Below the pieces are notes generated by a model. The model worked only from the letters and a program-made list of their open reading frames with translations. It searched no databases and was not told where the DNA came from. The position numbers and the translations under genes were made by a program. A stretch of 64,000 nt of DNA from Rariloculus sp963665575 (GTDB taxonomy: Bacteria; Pseudomonadota; Gammaproteobacteria; Steroidobacterales; Rariloculaceae), in assembly GCA_963665575.2 (NCBI GenBank), contig CAXXDW010000003.1:496001-560000 (forward strand), written 5' to 3'. Shown in pieces: positions 34,596 through 43,913 of this stretch; positions within the stretch are counted from its first letter, which is position 1, and each line of letters starts with the position of its first letter.

Positions 34596-35364
34596 GCGGC
34601 GCGCGAACCGAAACGCGAAACGGCCTGCATGGATTCTGCAGGCTGTGTGGCTGCTGCCGCTCGCATTTGGCACCGCAACGCAGACAGCGAAGGCACAGGT
34701 TCCAAGCTATACGGCCCGCTATCAGATCGAGAACCGGGGCCGGATCGTGGGCATGACCGAATTCGAGGTAAGCCACGACGAGCGGCGCGATGTCTACACT
34801 TTCAGCTCACGCTCGCGGGCTCGGGGTTTGCTGCGGCTGTTCGCTCGACGAAGTGTCCTGGAGCGCAGCGATTTCATCGTGGTGAACGGGCGCATCCGGC
34901 CGCTCGAGTACCGCTTCGAGGACGGACTCCGCAAGGACGATAGCAGACTCCACATGGTCTTCGACTGGGGCACAAGCGTCGTTACCGTAGACAGTGCCCG
35001 AGGTGTTATCGAGTTTGATTTGTCGCCAGGTGTGCTCGACCGCGGCGCGATGCAAGTCGCGCTCATGCGCGACATCGAGGCGAACGGCCGGCCGGGTCCG
35101 TACACGGTTATAGGCGAAGAGGATCTTTCGACGTACGATTTCGTGAGGCGGGACGACGCCGAAATCACGACGCCGGCAGGGACGTTCACGACGCAGCGTT
35201 TCCTGCAGCAGCGCGACGGTTCGTCTCGCGGCACTCTCGTCTGGGTCGTCCCGGAGTTGCGCTATCTGCCTGCAGCCATCGAGCAATATCGCGACGGCGA
35301 ACTCAACACGCGCATGGTGTTGGAATCGGTCGAAGGACTCGGGACCGAAGGCGACGGTCCGTAG
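34588..35364 (+). CDS. DUF3108 family exported protein
   Basis: 258 residues from TTG 34588, which has GGAGGAG about eight bases upstream and overlaps purM by eight bases. This start gives a signal peptide ending near 'QTAKAQVPSYTARYQIE'. The mature domain has the DUF3108 pattern 'YTFSSRSRARGLLRL', 'RPLEYRFEDGLRKDD' and 'TPAGTFTTQRFLQQR'. Such proteins are periplasmic, beta-rich and of unknown role, and usually sit beside purM/purN. Translational coupling to purM is evident. Confidence 0.85.
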   Translation: MSERRANRNAKRPAWILQAVWLLPLAFGTATQTAKAQVPSYTARYQIENRGRIVGMTEFEVSHDERRDVYTFSSRSRARGLLRLFARRSVLERSDFIVVNGRIRPLEYRFEDGLRKDDSRLHMVFDWGTSVVTVDSARGVIEFDLSPGVLDRGAMQVALMRDIEANGRPGPYTVIGEEDLSTYDFVRRDDAEITTPAGTFTTQRFLQQRDGSSRGTLVWVVPELRYLPAAIEQYRDGELNTRMVLESVEGLGTEGDGP

Positions 35365-35477
35365 TCAGGAATACCGCCGCCCCTCTCCAAGCCGAAAGCG
35401 GCGAACCGCCTGGCGCGAACGCGGACAGCGATACACCCGAAGCCGGGACTCCGGACTCAAGCTTTTCCGCTGCCCTG

Positions 35478-37697
35478 TCAGGCTCCCGCAAGCCACTCGC
35501 GCAGCTTCGACCAGCGGCGCGTTCCGGTAACGTTGCGCACCGCGATTGCCACTGCCTTCTTCTGCCCGACGAGCACGACAAGCCGTTTGCCGCGCGTCAC
35601 ACCGGTGTAAAGCAGGTTTCGCCGCAGCATCGCGTAGTGCTGGGTCAGCACAGGGATCACGACAGCGGGGTATTCCGAACCCTGACTCTTGTGGATCGTT
35701 GCGGCGTAAGCCGGCACCAGGGCGTCGAGTTCCCCGAAGCCGTAGTCGACGTCGAGGCCGTCGAAGGTCACGGTCAGTTCTCCCGTGTCGGGAGTCACAT
35801 CGGCGATTCGGCCGATATCGCCGTTGTAGACATCTTTCTCGTAGTCGTTTTCGATCTGCATGACCTTGTCGCCGGGCGCAAAGGTCCAGCCGAAACGCTC
35901 GACCTTCCGTTCCGCCGAGGGATTGAGCGCCGCCTGCAGTTCGACATTGAGCGAACGAACGCCCGCCCCTCCCCGGTTCATCGGACACAGAACCTGGATA
36001 TCGTCGATCGGGTCGAAACCGAAGCGCTGGGGAATCCGCTTCGTGACCAGTTCCTCGATCCGCGCGACCGCGGTCTCTGCATCCTCGACCGGCACGAAAT
36101 AGAAGTCGCTGTCGCCTTCCGGTCGTGCGAGATCCGGGATGTCGCCCTCGTTGATCCCGTGCGCCACCGTGACGATCCGGCTCTGCTCCGCTTGCCGAAA
36201 GATCTCGGTCAGGCGCACGACCGCAACCGCTCCCGAGGCGATGGTGTCGGCGAGCACCTGTCCCGGGCCCACGGACGGAAGCTGATCGACATCGCCGACG
36301 ATCAGCACGGCCGCCCCGTCCGGAACGGCCGCGAGCAGCGCCCGCATGAGCGGAACATCGACCATCGAGGCCTCGTCCACGACGAGCAGGCTGCAGTCGA
36401 GCGGATTGTCCGAATTGCGCTTGAAGCCGCCGTGCCCCGGATTCACTTCGAGCAGGCGATGGATCGTGCGCGCCTCGAGACCCGTGGCCTCGCCAAGCCT
36501 GCGCGCGGCGCGCCCGGTCGGCGCACAGAGCAACATCTCCACGCGCTTCGCGGCAAGGATGCGAAGAATGGCATTGAGGATTGTCGTCTTGCCGACACCC
36601 GGCCCGCCGGTAACGACTGTCGCGGTTGAAGCGAGTGCCACACGGACTGCGTCGACCTGGCTCGCCGCGAGCACGAGGTCTGTCTTGCCTTCGACCCAGG
36701 GAATCGCCTTGTCCGCATCGATCCCGGGCCAGGGCAGCGGACCCTGCGCGATCTTCGTCAGGCGCTCGGCGATCGACTGCTCGGCGCGGTACAGACCCTC
36801 GAGAAAGATGCACGGGGTTGCCGTGACGCTGTCCGCGACGACCGAGCCGCTCTCGAGCTCGAGTTCGAGCGCCGTCTGAAGCAGATCCCCGGGCACGTCA
36901 AGCAGCTCCGCGGCGAGCGGCAACAGTTCGGCGCTAGGCAGGCCGCAATGACCTTCATCCATCGCCGAGGCCAGGGCGTACGCGATGCCGGCCCGCACAC
37001 GGATCATGGCCGTCGCTTCGACGCCCAGCTTCATCGCGATGGTGTCGGCGGTCCTGAAGCCGATGCCGCGGATGTCCCTCGCAAGGCGGTAGGGATCCTC
37101 GCTCATGACCTCGACCGCATCCGAGCCATAGGTCTTGAAAATCCTCACGGCACGCGCCGTGCCGACCCCGTGGCTGTGCAGAAACACCATGATCTCGCGG
37201 ACGACCTTCTGCTCCGCCCACGCGTCGGTGATACGCCCTGCGCGCACCGGTCCGATACCCGGCACATCGCGCAGACGCTCCGGCTCCGCCTCGATGACGT
37301 CGAATACGTCCTCGCCGAACGCGCGTACGAGCTTGCGGGCATAGACCGGCCCGATGCCCCGTATCATCCCCGAACCCAGATACTTCTCGATGCCCTCGAC
37401 GGACGACGGCGCCGAGGTTCTGAGGAAGCTCGCCTTGAACTGCTGGCCATGGGTGCGGTCGTTGACCCACTCTCCAGACGCCGTGAGCCACTCCCCGGCG
37501 GAGATCATGGCGGCGTGGCCGACCACAGGCACGAGATCGCGGTGCCCGCGGGCCTTGACGCGCAGCACGCAGAAGCCGCTCTCGAGGTTGTGGAAAGTGA
37601 CCCGCTCGACGAGCCCGGCGATGACTTCCTGAGCCGGCGCCTGTGGACTCTGCCCCGCCCCGGGACGTCGACTACCGGCCGCAGCGCGTGAAGTCAA
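35478..37697 (-). CDS. recD2: RecD2-type ATP-dependent 5'-3' DNA helicase
   Basis: 739 residues from TTG 37697. N-terminal OB-like region ('VERVTFHNLESGFCVLRVK'), helix-hairpin-helix repeats ('GMIRGIGPVYARKLVRAFG', 'LRDVPGIGPVRAGRITD'), then an SF1B helicase core: Walker A 'GGPGVGKTT' (Lys370), Walker B 'LLVVDEASMVD', 'GDVDQLPSVGPGQVL', and a UvrD-like C-terminus with 'ATIHKSQGSEYPAVVIP' and 'LLYTGVTRGKRLVVLVG'. RecD2 acts outside RecBCD and helps in replication-fork repair in Deinococcus and Bacillus. No recB or recC is present here. It is divergent from the exonuclease-RecQ-UvrD fusion, with 296 bases between them. Confidence 0.9.
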   Translation of the reverse strand: MTSRAAAGSRRPGAGQSPQAPAQEVIAGLVERVTFHNLESGFCVLRVKARGHRDLVPVVGHAAMISAGEWLTASGEWVNDRTHGQQFKASFLRTSAPSSVEGIEKYLGSGMIRGIGPVYARKLVRAFGEDVFDVIEAEPERLRDVPGIGPVRAGRITDAWAEQKVVREIMVFLHSHGVGTARAVRIFKTYGSDAVEVMSEDPYRLARDIRGIGFRTADTIAMKLGVEATAMIRVRAGIAYALASAMDEGHCGLPSAELLPLAAELLDVPGDLLQTALELELESGSVVADSVTATPCIFLEGLYRAEQSIAERLTKIAQGPLPWPGIDADKAIPWVEGKTDLVLAASQVDAVRVALASTATVVTGGPGVGKTTILNAILRILAAKRVEMLLCAPTGRAARRLGEATGLEARTIHRLLEVNPGHGGFKRNSDNPLDCSLLVVDEASMVDVPLMRALLAAVPDGAAVLIVGDVDQLPSVGPGQVLADTIASGAVAVVRLTEIFRQAEQSRIVTVAHGINEGDIPDLARPEGDSDFYFVPVEDAETAVARIEELVTKRIPQRFGFDPIDDIQVLCPMNRGGAGVRSLNVELQAALNPSAERKVERFGWTFAPGDKVMQIENDYEKDVYNGDIGRIADVTPDTGELTVTFDGLDVDYGFGELDALVPAYAATIHKSQGSEYPAVVIPVLTQHYAMLRRNLLYTGVTRGKRLVVLVGQKKAVAIAVRNVTGTRRWSKLREWLAGA

Positions 37698-37993
37698 TAG
37701 CGTAATCCCTTGTCCTGTGTTAGAAATTTGGCGCCAACTTCGTCCAAAAGCCACGACGTAACAGCCGCGCACACCATGTCGGACAATACCCAGCTTGGCG
37801 GCGGCCTGCCAGCCGCGGGCCGCGGAACCCGATCCACGGCCCTGGCCGGGCGTCTCCGTCGGCCAGATCACGCCCCCCGTTGAGATGTCCGCGGGATTGA
37901 ATCCGATCCTTCCCCCGGCGGCAGGTGCAGACCGGCCGGCACATCAACGCGATCGAGCCTGACAGGTCAACCGCGCTTGGAGCGTAGGAACGT

Positions 37994-40900
37994 ATGGCGA
38001 GTCGGGAACAACCCATGAACTTCGGACTTCGCGGTCTCTCGCTCGATCTGGAGGTCACGCGGGACAGCAGCCGAATTCATGCACTCGCGGGAGTATTAAG
38101 CGACACGGGAGAGAGCGTGGCGCACAAGGGCCGCAACCTGACGGCCACGCTCAAGAAGTTGGACAAGCTCGCCGAAAGGGCGTCGTACCTGCTCGGCCAC
38201 AACATCATCGACTTCGACCTGCCGCAATTGGCTGCTGCGAAACCGAACCTGCGGCTGCTCAAGCTGCCGGTCATCGATACGCTCTGGCTCAGCCCTCTCG
38301 CGTTTCCTCGCAATCCCTACCACCACCTCGTCAAGCACTACCAGAATGGCGGGCTCACGCGGCGGCAGTTGAATGATCCGAAACTTGACGCCGAACTTGC
38401 GCTGGAGCTTTTTACCGACGAACACGAATCCCTGCAGGAACTTCCGTCGGATCTGCTCACGGCCTGGCACTGGCTGACCACGCCCGATGTCGAGGGCATC
38501 GACCGGGCGCTCGACGCGCTCTTCTCTTCGATTCGCGGCGCACCGCGCCCGCACGCGGACGAAGCCTGCAGCGCAATCCATGCACGGCTCGCGGACAGTG
38601 CATGTGCCACGCAGATTCGACAGGTCATTGCCAATGCCGATCGGTCCCGCTGGGCGCTGGCTTACTCGCTCGCGTGGCTGTCGGTCGCGGGCGGAAACTC
38701 GGTGATGCCGCCCTGGGTGAGGTTTCAATTCCCCGAAGCGGGCGGGCTGGTACGCAGGCTCAGGGACAAGACCTGCGCTGAACCGGACTGCAGATGGTGC
38801 CGCGAGTATCACGATGCGCGCAAGGAACTCAAACGCTGGTTCGGTTTTTCCGGCTTCCGCGCGGAACCGCCGACCAACGACGGCAGGCCGATGCAGCGGG
38901 CCATCGTCGAGACCGTCATGGCGGGCGAGCACGTGCTCGGAATCCTGCCCACCGGCACGGGAAAGTCCCTGTGCTATCAGCTACCCGCCCTCTCGAAGTA
39001 CGACAGAACGGGAGCCCTGACGGTCGTGATCTCCCCTCTGGTTGCACTTATGGCGGACCAGGTTGCAGGGCTCGAACGACGTGGCATCGGCGCCTGCGTC
39101 ACGGTCAACGGCCTGCTGTCGATGCCCGAGCGAGCCGATGCGCTCGACAGGATCAGGCTCGGCGATGCGGGCATCCTGCTAATTGCACCTGAACAGCTCC
39201 GTTCCCGAACGGTGAGGCGTGCGCTGGATCAGCGTGAGATCGGTGCCTGGGTCGTGGACGAGGCGCACTGTCTGTCGAAATGGGGCCACGATTTCCGGCC
39301 CGACTACCGCTACCTGGGCAGATTCATCAGGGAAAAGGCCGGCGCCGAACCGATACCACCCGTGCTGTGCCTGACCGCGACCGCAAAGCCCGACGTCGTG
39401 GACGACATCGTCCGGTATTTCCGGGACTCGCTCGGTATCGAACTCAGGGTCTTTGACGGCGGCGCGGAGCGGTCCAATCTGAACTTTGAGGTTGTGCCGA
39501 CGTCTTCGGAGGAGAAGTTCAGCCACATACATGAGGTGATCGAATCCTGCCTGCCCGATGACGCGCCGGGCGGCGCCATCGTCTACTGCGCGACGCGGCG
39601 GCAGACCGGGGAGGTGGCCGAGTTCCTGCAATTGAAGGGCGTCGCGACGGCCAATTTTCACGCCGGCCTTCCCCCGGAGACGAAGAAGGAGGTTCAGCGC
39701 AGTTTCATTGACGGCGAACTGCGAGCGATCGTGGCGACGAACGCGTTCGGCATGGGCATCGACAAACCGGATGTGCGCCTGGTCGTCCACGCGGACATCC
39801 CGGGCTCGCTCGAGAACTATCTTCAGGAGGCCGGGCGCGCGGGAAGGGACACCAAGGCCGCACGCTGTGTCCTGCTCTACTCGAAGGACGACGTCGAACG
39901 GCAATTCGGCATGTCGGCAATGTCCCGCCTGAACCGCGCCGAGATTCACGGCATCCTGCGTGCGTTGCGCAACCTGGACCGCAAGAACCGCCTCGGCGGC
40001 GAGGTGGAGGCCACGGCAGGCGAGATTCTCGACGAGGACGACGAACTCGCCTTCCAGCGCGACTCCGCGACCGACGATACGCGCGTCAGGACCGCGGTCG
40101 CCTGGCTCGAGGAATCGCAACTGCTGAGCCGCGAGGAAAACGCCGTCATGGTGTTTCCGTCATCGCTGCGGGTAGGGTCGCTCGACGAAGCCCGCGCGAA
40201 ACTCGCGAAAGCTCAGGTCGCCGAAACCTACCGCGGGCAGTTGCTCGAACTCGCCAAAGTGCTCATCGATGCCGATCCCGACGAAGGCGTAAGTACCGAC
40301 GAGCTCATGGTGCGATCGGGACTGAGTCCCGAAGGCGTGCGCAACGCGTTGTACGATCTTGAACGGCTGGGAATCTCGAGCAATGACACAGCGCTCACGG
40401 CGTTCGTGCATGTCGGCGTCGTGCGAGCCTCGGCCAGGCGCCTGGCGGAAGCCGCAGATCTCGAGACCGCGCTGATCGCCCACATGCGCGAAGCTGCGCC
40501 GGACCTCGGCAAGCGCGACAGTTCCTGGCTGCACTTGCGATTCGCCTCGCAGAAACTGCGCGACGCCGGCCACAGCGATCCCCTGCCGGAACGGCTCTGG
40601 CGCATCCTTCGCAGTATCGCCTTCGACGGCCGCGGCGAAGACGGCAGCGCCGGCAGCCTGAGCCTGCGCAAGCGCGACAGCGAAAACGTACGAGTGACGC
40701 TGCAACGTGACTGGCCAGCACTTGAGGAGACTGCGGAGCTGCGGCGTGGAGCGGCAACACTTCTGCTCAACCATCTGCTTACCTGCCTGCCTGCCGGTGC
40801 ACGCGGCACGGATCTGCTCGCAGAAACCACCCTTGGCAAGCTGACGCAGGCCATGCAGGCAGATCTGGCCATCCGAAGCCGCATCAGGCATCCGGCAAAG

Positions 40901-43180
40901 CTGCTCGACCGCGCACTGCTCTGGCTGCATGAGCAGGAGATCATTCGCCTTAACAAGGGTCTGGCCGTGTTCCGGCCCGCCATGACGATCCATCTCGTGC
41001 AACACGAACGGCGCGGCTTCGCGAAAACCGACTTCGAGCCGCTGGCGCTGCATTACGAGGGCAGGATTCTCCAGATCCATGTGATGGCCGAGTACGCCGA
41101 ACGCGGCCTCGCTTCCATGACGGAGGCACTGCGCCTGGCCATGGATTACTTCGTGCTCAGGGAATCCGACTTCCTTGGCCGCTGGCTGCCGGGCCGCGAC
41201 AAGGAGATCCGCCGCGAGACCACTCCGGATTCCTGGAGGCAGATTGTCGAGAGTCTGCGCAATCCCGTCCAGCAGCGCATCGTCGCCGACGAACGCGAAG
41301 CCACCAACGTTCTGGTCCTCGCCGGACCCGGGTCCGGCAAGACGCGGGTGCTGGTTCATCGAATCGCCTGGCTGCTGCGCGTGAGACGCGAGCCCGCCCG
41401 AGGCGTACTGGCGCTCGCCTACAACCGCCACGCGGCAGTCGAGATTCGGCGTCGCCTGAACGAACTCGTCGGCGACGACGCGCGCGGCGTCACCGTGCTG
41501 ACATGCCACGCACTGGCCATGCGGCTCGTCGGCGCAAGCTTCGCAAGCCGCGCGGAGCGTTCCGGCGAAGAGATATTCAACGAGGTGATTCGCGAAGCAG
41601 TTCAGGTGCTCAAGGGTGCCGATCTGACTCAAGATGAGGCGCACGAACGGCGAGCACGGATCCTGGCGGGATTTCGCTGGATTCTCGTCGACGAATACCA
41701 GGACATCGGGACTGACCAGTACGAACTGATCTCGGCCCTGGCCGGCCGAACGCTTGAGGACGACGCCGGCAAGCTCACGCTGTTCGCCGTGGGCGACGAT
41801 GACCAGAACATTTACGCCTTTAACGGCACGTCAGTGGAGTTCATCAGGCGATTCGAGCGGGACTACGGTCCGAAGCCCGTCTACCTGACCGAAAACTACC
41901 GCTCGACCGCACACATCATCGCTGCGGGCAACGTCGTCATCGAACCCGCGCACGAGCGAATGAAGAGCGAACATCCAATCCGCATCAACCGGCTGCGGGC
42001 CAAGGATCGAGCCGGCGGCACGTGGGAAGGAATCGACCCGGTGGCGAAAGGCCGCGTGCAGATTCTCCCGGCAGGACGCACCGGGATATCTCAGGCGCAG
42101 GCCGTAATGACCGAGATCCTGCGGCTTGCAGACCTGACCCCAAACTGGGACTGGTCGAAAGCGGCGATAATTGCGCGTGAATGGCAGTACCTTGAGCCGG
42201 TGCGCGCGTTCTGCGTATCGCACGGTATCCCGGTCCAGATGGGTAACGAGGAGATTCCGTCATTCTGGCGCCTGCGTGAAACGGCCTCTCTGGTCGACTG
42301 GCTTCGGGCGCGCGAACCCGGCGTTGTCGAAACCAGCGTCCTGCAAGACTGGCTGGGCGCCACCGCAGCGAACCAATGGACCGAACTGCTGCAGCAGGCC
42401 GTCGATGAACACCGTCTCGAGACGGGCGGCGTCGAAATCGCTACTGACCGGTTCATCGAATGGCTGGCCGAGTGGGGACGCGACATCCGCCGTCGCCAGC
42501 GCGGCCTGATGCTCGTAACCGCACATCGGGCGAAGGGTCTCGAGTTCGACCACGTGGCTGTGCTCGACGGCGGCTGGGACGGACCTGACCGCCGTGACAA
42601 CGACCCGGACGAAGCCCGGAGGCTCTACTACGTCGCGATGACGCGCGCCAGAATGACGCTTGTCCTCGCGCGCTTCGCTGCCGGCAACCGATTGCAGGAC
42701 ACACTAACGGGGCAGCCGTTCGTCGTGCGTCGGAAGGACGTTCCGCTTCCTGCTGCAGAACCGACGCTGGGGTTCCGGCTCGTCAATGCGGGCCTCGACG
42801 AGGTCGACCTCGGTTTCGCCGGACGCAAGCCCGCCATTTACGGGACGCATCGCGCCATCGCAAGGCTTGCTGCAGGCGACAGGCTACAGTTCAGGCTGAC
42901 TGAATTCGGGCGCTGGGAACTGCTTGACGAGGCCGGTACCATCGTAGGGCGGCTCGCCGCCAGGTTCGAACCGCCGCCGGGAATGCGCTGCCGAGAAATC
43001 TCGGTTCAGGCCATTGTTCGATGGAACCGCGAAATCTCGCAACCGGAGTTCCAGGAGGACATCAAGTGCGACGCCTGGGAAGTGGTCGTGCCGCACATGG
43101 TGTTCGAGCCCGACCCGACGATCGTACGGCGACCGCATGCGAAGGTTGCAGAAAGGCGCCCGAGGGACCGTTACGGCTGA
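37994..43180 (+). CDS. Exonuclease-like / RecQ-type SF2 / UvrD-type SF1 helicase fusion
   Basis: 1728 residues. Residues 1-140 look like a DEDD 3'-5' exonuclease: Asp18/Glu20 in 'LSLDLEV', 'GHNIIDFD' at 68-75, and Asp132 in 'DPKLDAELAL' with Asn127 where DEDDh enzymes have His. A Cys cluster C-x4-C-x2-C (261, 266, 269) precedes the RecQ-type core: 'PTGTGKS' (Lys324), DEAH at 422-425, 'QEAGRAGRD' at 611-619. The RecQ Cys4 zinc site is not visible. A helical middle (about 650-1080) leads to a UvrD/PcrA core: 'GPGSGKT' (Lys1116), 'VDEYQD' (Asp1233), 'DDDQNIYAFNG', 'AHRAKGLEFDHV', 'YYVAMTRAR' near 1545. The exonuclease-plus-RecQ order recalls WRN. A genome-maintenance or anti-phage role is inferred only. 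Met8 is an alternative start. Confidence 0.9.
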   Translation: MASREQPMNFGLRGLSLDLEVTRDSSRIHALAGVLSDTGESVAHKGRNLTATLKKLDKLAERASYLLGHNIIDFDLPQLAAAKPNLRLLKLPVIDTLWLSPLAFPRNPYHHLVKHYQNGGLTRRQLNDPKLDAELALELFTDEHESLQELPSDLLTAWHWLTTPDVEGIDRALDALFSSIRGAPRPHADEACSAIHARLADSACATQIRQVIANADRSRWALAYSLAWLSVAGGNSVMPPWVRFQFPEAGGLVRRLRDKTCAEPDCRWCREYHDARKELKRWFGFSGFRAEPPTNDGRPMQRAIVETVMAGEHVLGILPTGTGKSLCYQLPALSKYDRTGALTVVISPLVALMADQVAGLERRGIGACVTVNGLLSMPERADALDRIRLGDAGILLIAPEQLRSRTVRRALDQREIGAWVVDEAHCLSKWGHDFRPDYRYLGRFIREKAGAEPIPPVLCLTATAKPDVVDDIVRYFRDSLGIELRVFDGGAERSNLNFEVVPTSSEEKFSHIHEVIESCLPDDAPGGAIVYCATRRQTGEVAEFLQLKGVATANFHAGLPPETKKEVQRSFIDGELRAIVATNAFGMGIDKPDVRLVVHADIPGSLENYLQEAGRAGRDTKAARCVLLYSKDDVERQFGMSAMSRLNRAEIHGILRALRNLDRKNRLGGEVEATAGEILDEDDELAFQRDSATDDTRVRTAVAWLEESQLLSREENAVMVFPSSLRVGSLDEARAKLAKAQVAETYRGQLLELAKVLIDADPDEGVSTDELMVRSGLSPEGVRNALYDLERLGISSNDTALTAFVHVGVVRASARRLAEAADLETALIAHMREAAPDLGKRDSSWLHLRFASQKLRDAGHSDPLPERLWRILRSIAFDGRGEDGSAGSLSLRKRDSENVRVTLQRDWPALEETAELRRGAATLLLNHLLTCLPAGARGTDLLAETTLGKLTQAMQADLAIRSRIRHPAKLLDRALLWLHEQEIIRLNKGLAVFRPAMTIHLVQHERRGFAKTDFEPLALHYEGRILQIHVMAEYAERGLASMTEALRLAMDYFVLRESDFLGRWLPGRDKEIRRETTPDSWRQIVESLRNPVQQRIVADEREATNVLVLAGPGSGKTRVLVHRIAWLLRVRREPARGVLALAYNRHAAVEIRRRLNELVGDDARGVTVLTCHALAMRLVGASFASRAERSGEEIFNEVIREAVQVLKGADLTQDEAHERRARILAGFRWILVDEYQDIGTDQYELISALAGRTLEDDAGKLTLFAVGDDDQNIYAFNGTSVEFIRRFERDYGPKPVYLTENYRSTAHIIAAGNVVIEPAHERMKSEHPIRINRLRAKDRAGGTWEGIDPVAKGRVQILPAGRTGISQAQAVMTEILRLADLTPNWDWSKAAIIAREWQYLEPVRAFCVSHGIPVQMGNEEIPSFWRLRETASLVDWLRAREPGVVETSVLQDWLGATAANQWTELLQQAVDEHRLETGGVEIATDRFIEWLAEWGRDIRRRQRGLMLVTAHRAKGLEFDHVAVLDGGWDGPDRRDNDPDEARRLYYVAMTRARMTLVLARFAAGNRLQDTLTGQPFVVRRKDVPLPAAEPTLGFRLVNAGLDEVDLGFAGRKPAIYGTHRAIARLAAGDRLQFRLTEFGRWELLDEAGTIVGRLAARFEPPPGMRCREISVQAIVRWNREISQPEFQEDIKCDAWEVVVPHMVFEPDPTIVRRPHAKVAERRPRDRYG

Positions 43181-43272
43181 TCGTTCAGTTGCTTGCCTAA
43201 CGAGTCGTATGCAGAGAGTGCCGACCTACTTCGCTGCCGACGGCGCGGGCCTCTGCGCGCGATGTTCCAGAG

Positions 43273-43650
43273 TCAGAACGCGACTCGCCTGACACCTTGT
43301 ACCAGATCAAAGTCGCCGTCGTTGCTCAATACGGCCAGTCCGTGCTGGCGCGCGAGTGCTGCGATCCAGACGTCATTCGGTGAAATCGGACTTCCCGCCT
43401 CCTTCAGTTCCAGGCGGATATCGGCATATGCATCAGCGGTTCCAGAGGTGACGGTTGCGACTTCCGTGTACGGCAGATATTGACGTAACCACGCTTCATA
43501 GCGACTTCGATGCCGCGACTGTCGCACACCAAAGTAGAACTCACCGAGGACAACGCTCGGCACGACAAGCCGGTCGGCCGATCGTAGCGGGCTCCTGAGT
43601 GCTGTCACCCCGTCCGCCCAGGCCGACAAAGCGTTGGTATCGAGAATCAT
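43273..43650 (-). CDS. vapC: VapC-type PIN-domain toxin
   Basis: 125 residues. It has the PIN acidic residues in order: Asp in 'MILDTNALSAW', Glu in 'VVLGEFYFGV', and Asp in 'PNDVWIAALARQHGLAVLSNDGDFD'. VapC toxins are magnesium-dependent RNases that cut tRNA or rRNA when free of antitoxin. The start overlaps the vapB stop (TGATG; a GTG one codon earlier is also possible), so the pair is translationally coupled, antitoxin first. It lies just after the fused helicase gene, convergent with it. Confidence 0.9.
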   Translation of the reverse strand: MILDTNALSAWADGVTALRSPLRSADRLVVPSVVLGEFYFGVRQSRHRSRYEAWLRQYLPYTEVATVTSGTADAYADIRLELKEAGSPISPNDVWIAALARQHGLAVLSNDGDFDLVQGVRRVAF

Positions 43651-43913
43651 CACATATCATCGGGACCGACCCGCTCGAACTCTTCTTCGATGACTCCGAG
43701 TATTCGACTGGTCTCTTCGGACAGGTCCGCAAGTGCACCGAAGCCGGCCATCCAGGGTGGATCGTTGTATCCGGCACCCCCGTTGCCCTTGCTTCGCCGG
43801 AGTTGTTCCTCGACAGCCTCCGTAAAGAAACGCTTCAAGGTTGTTCCTCGTGCGGCGGAAACGGCCTTGGCTTGCCGGAACACGGCGTCAGGTAGCTCCA
43901 CGGTCGTCTTCAT
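43650..43913 (-). CDS. vapB: VapB-type ribbon-helix-helix antitoxin
   Basis: 87 residues. The N-terminus 'KTTVELPDAVFRQAKAVSAARG' with the following helix 'TTLKRFFTEAVEEQLRR' is an RHH/MetJ-Arc-like DNA-binding fold. The C-terminal tail ('PPWMAGFGALADLSEETSRIL') should wrap the PIN toxin. ATG 43913 is chosen; GTG 43919 is two codons earlier. The antitoxin neutralises VapC and usually represses its own promoter; a palindrome at 43920-43935 right before the start is a plausible operator. Confidence 0.85.
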   Translation of the reverse strand: MKTTVELPDAVFRQAKAVSAARGTTLKRFFTEAVEEQLRRSKGNGGAGYNDPPWMAGFGALADLSEETSRILGVIEEEFERVGPDDM

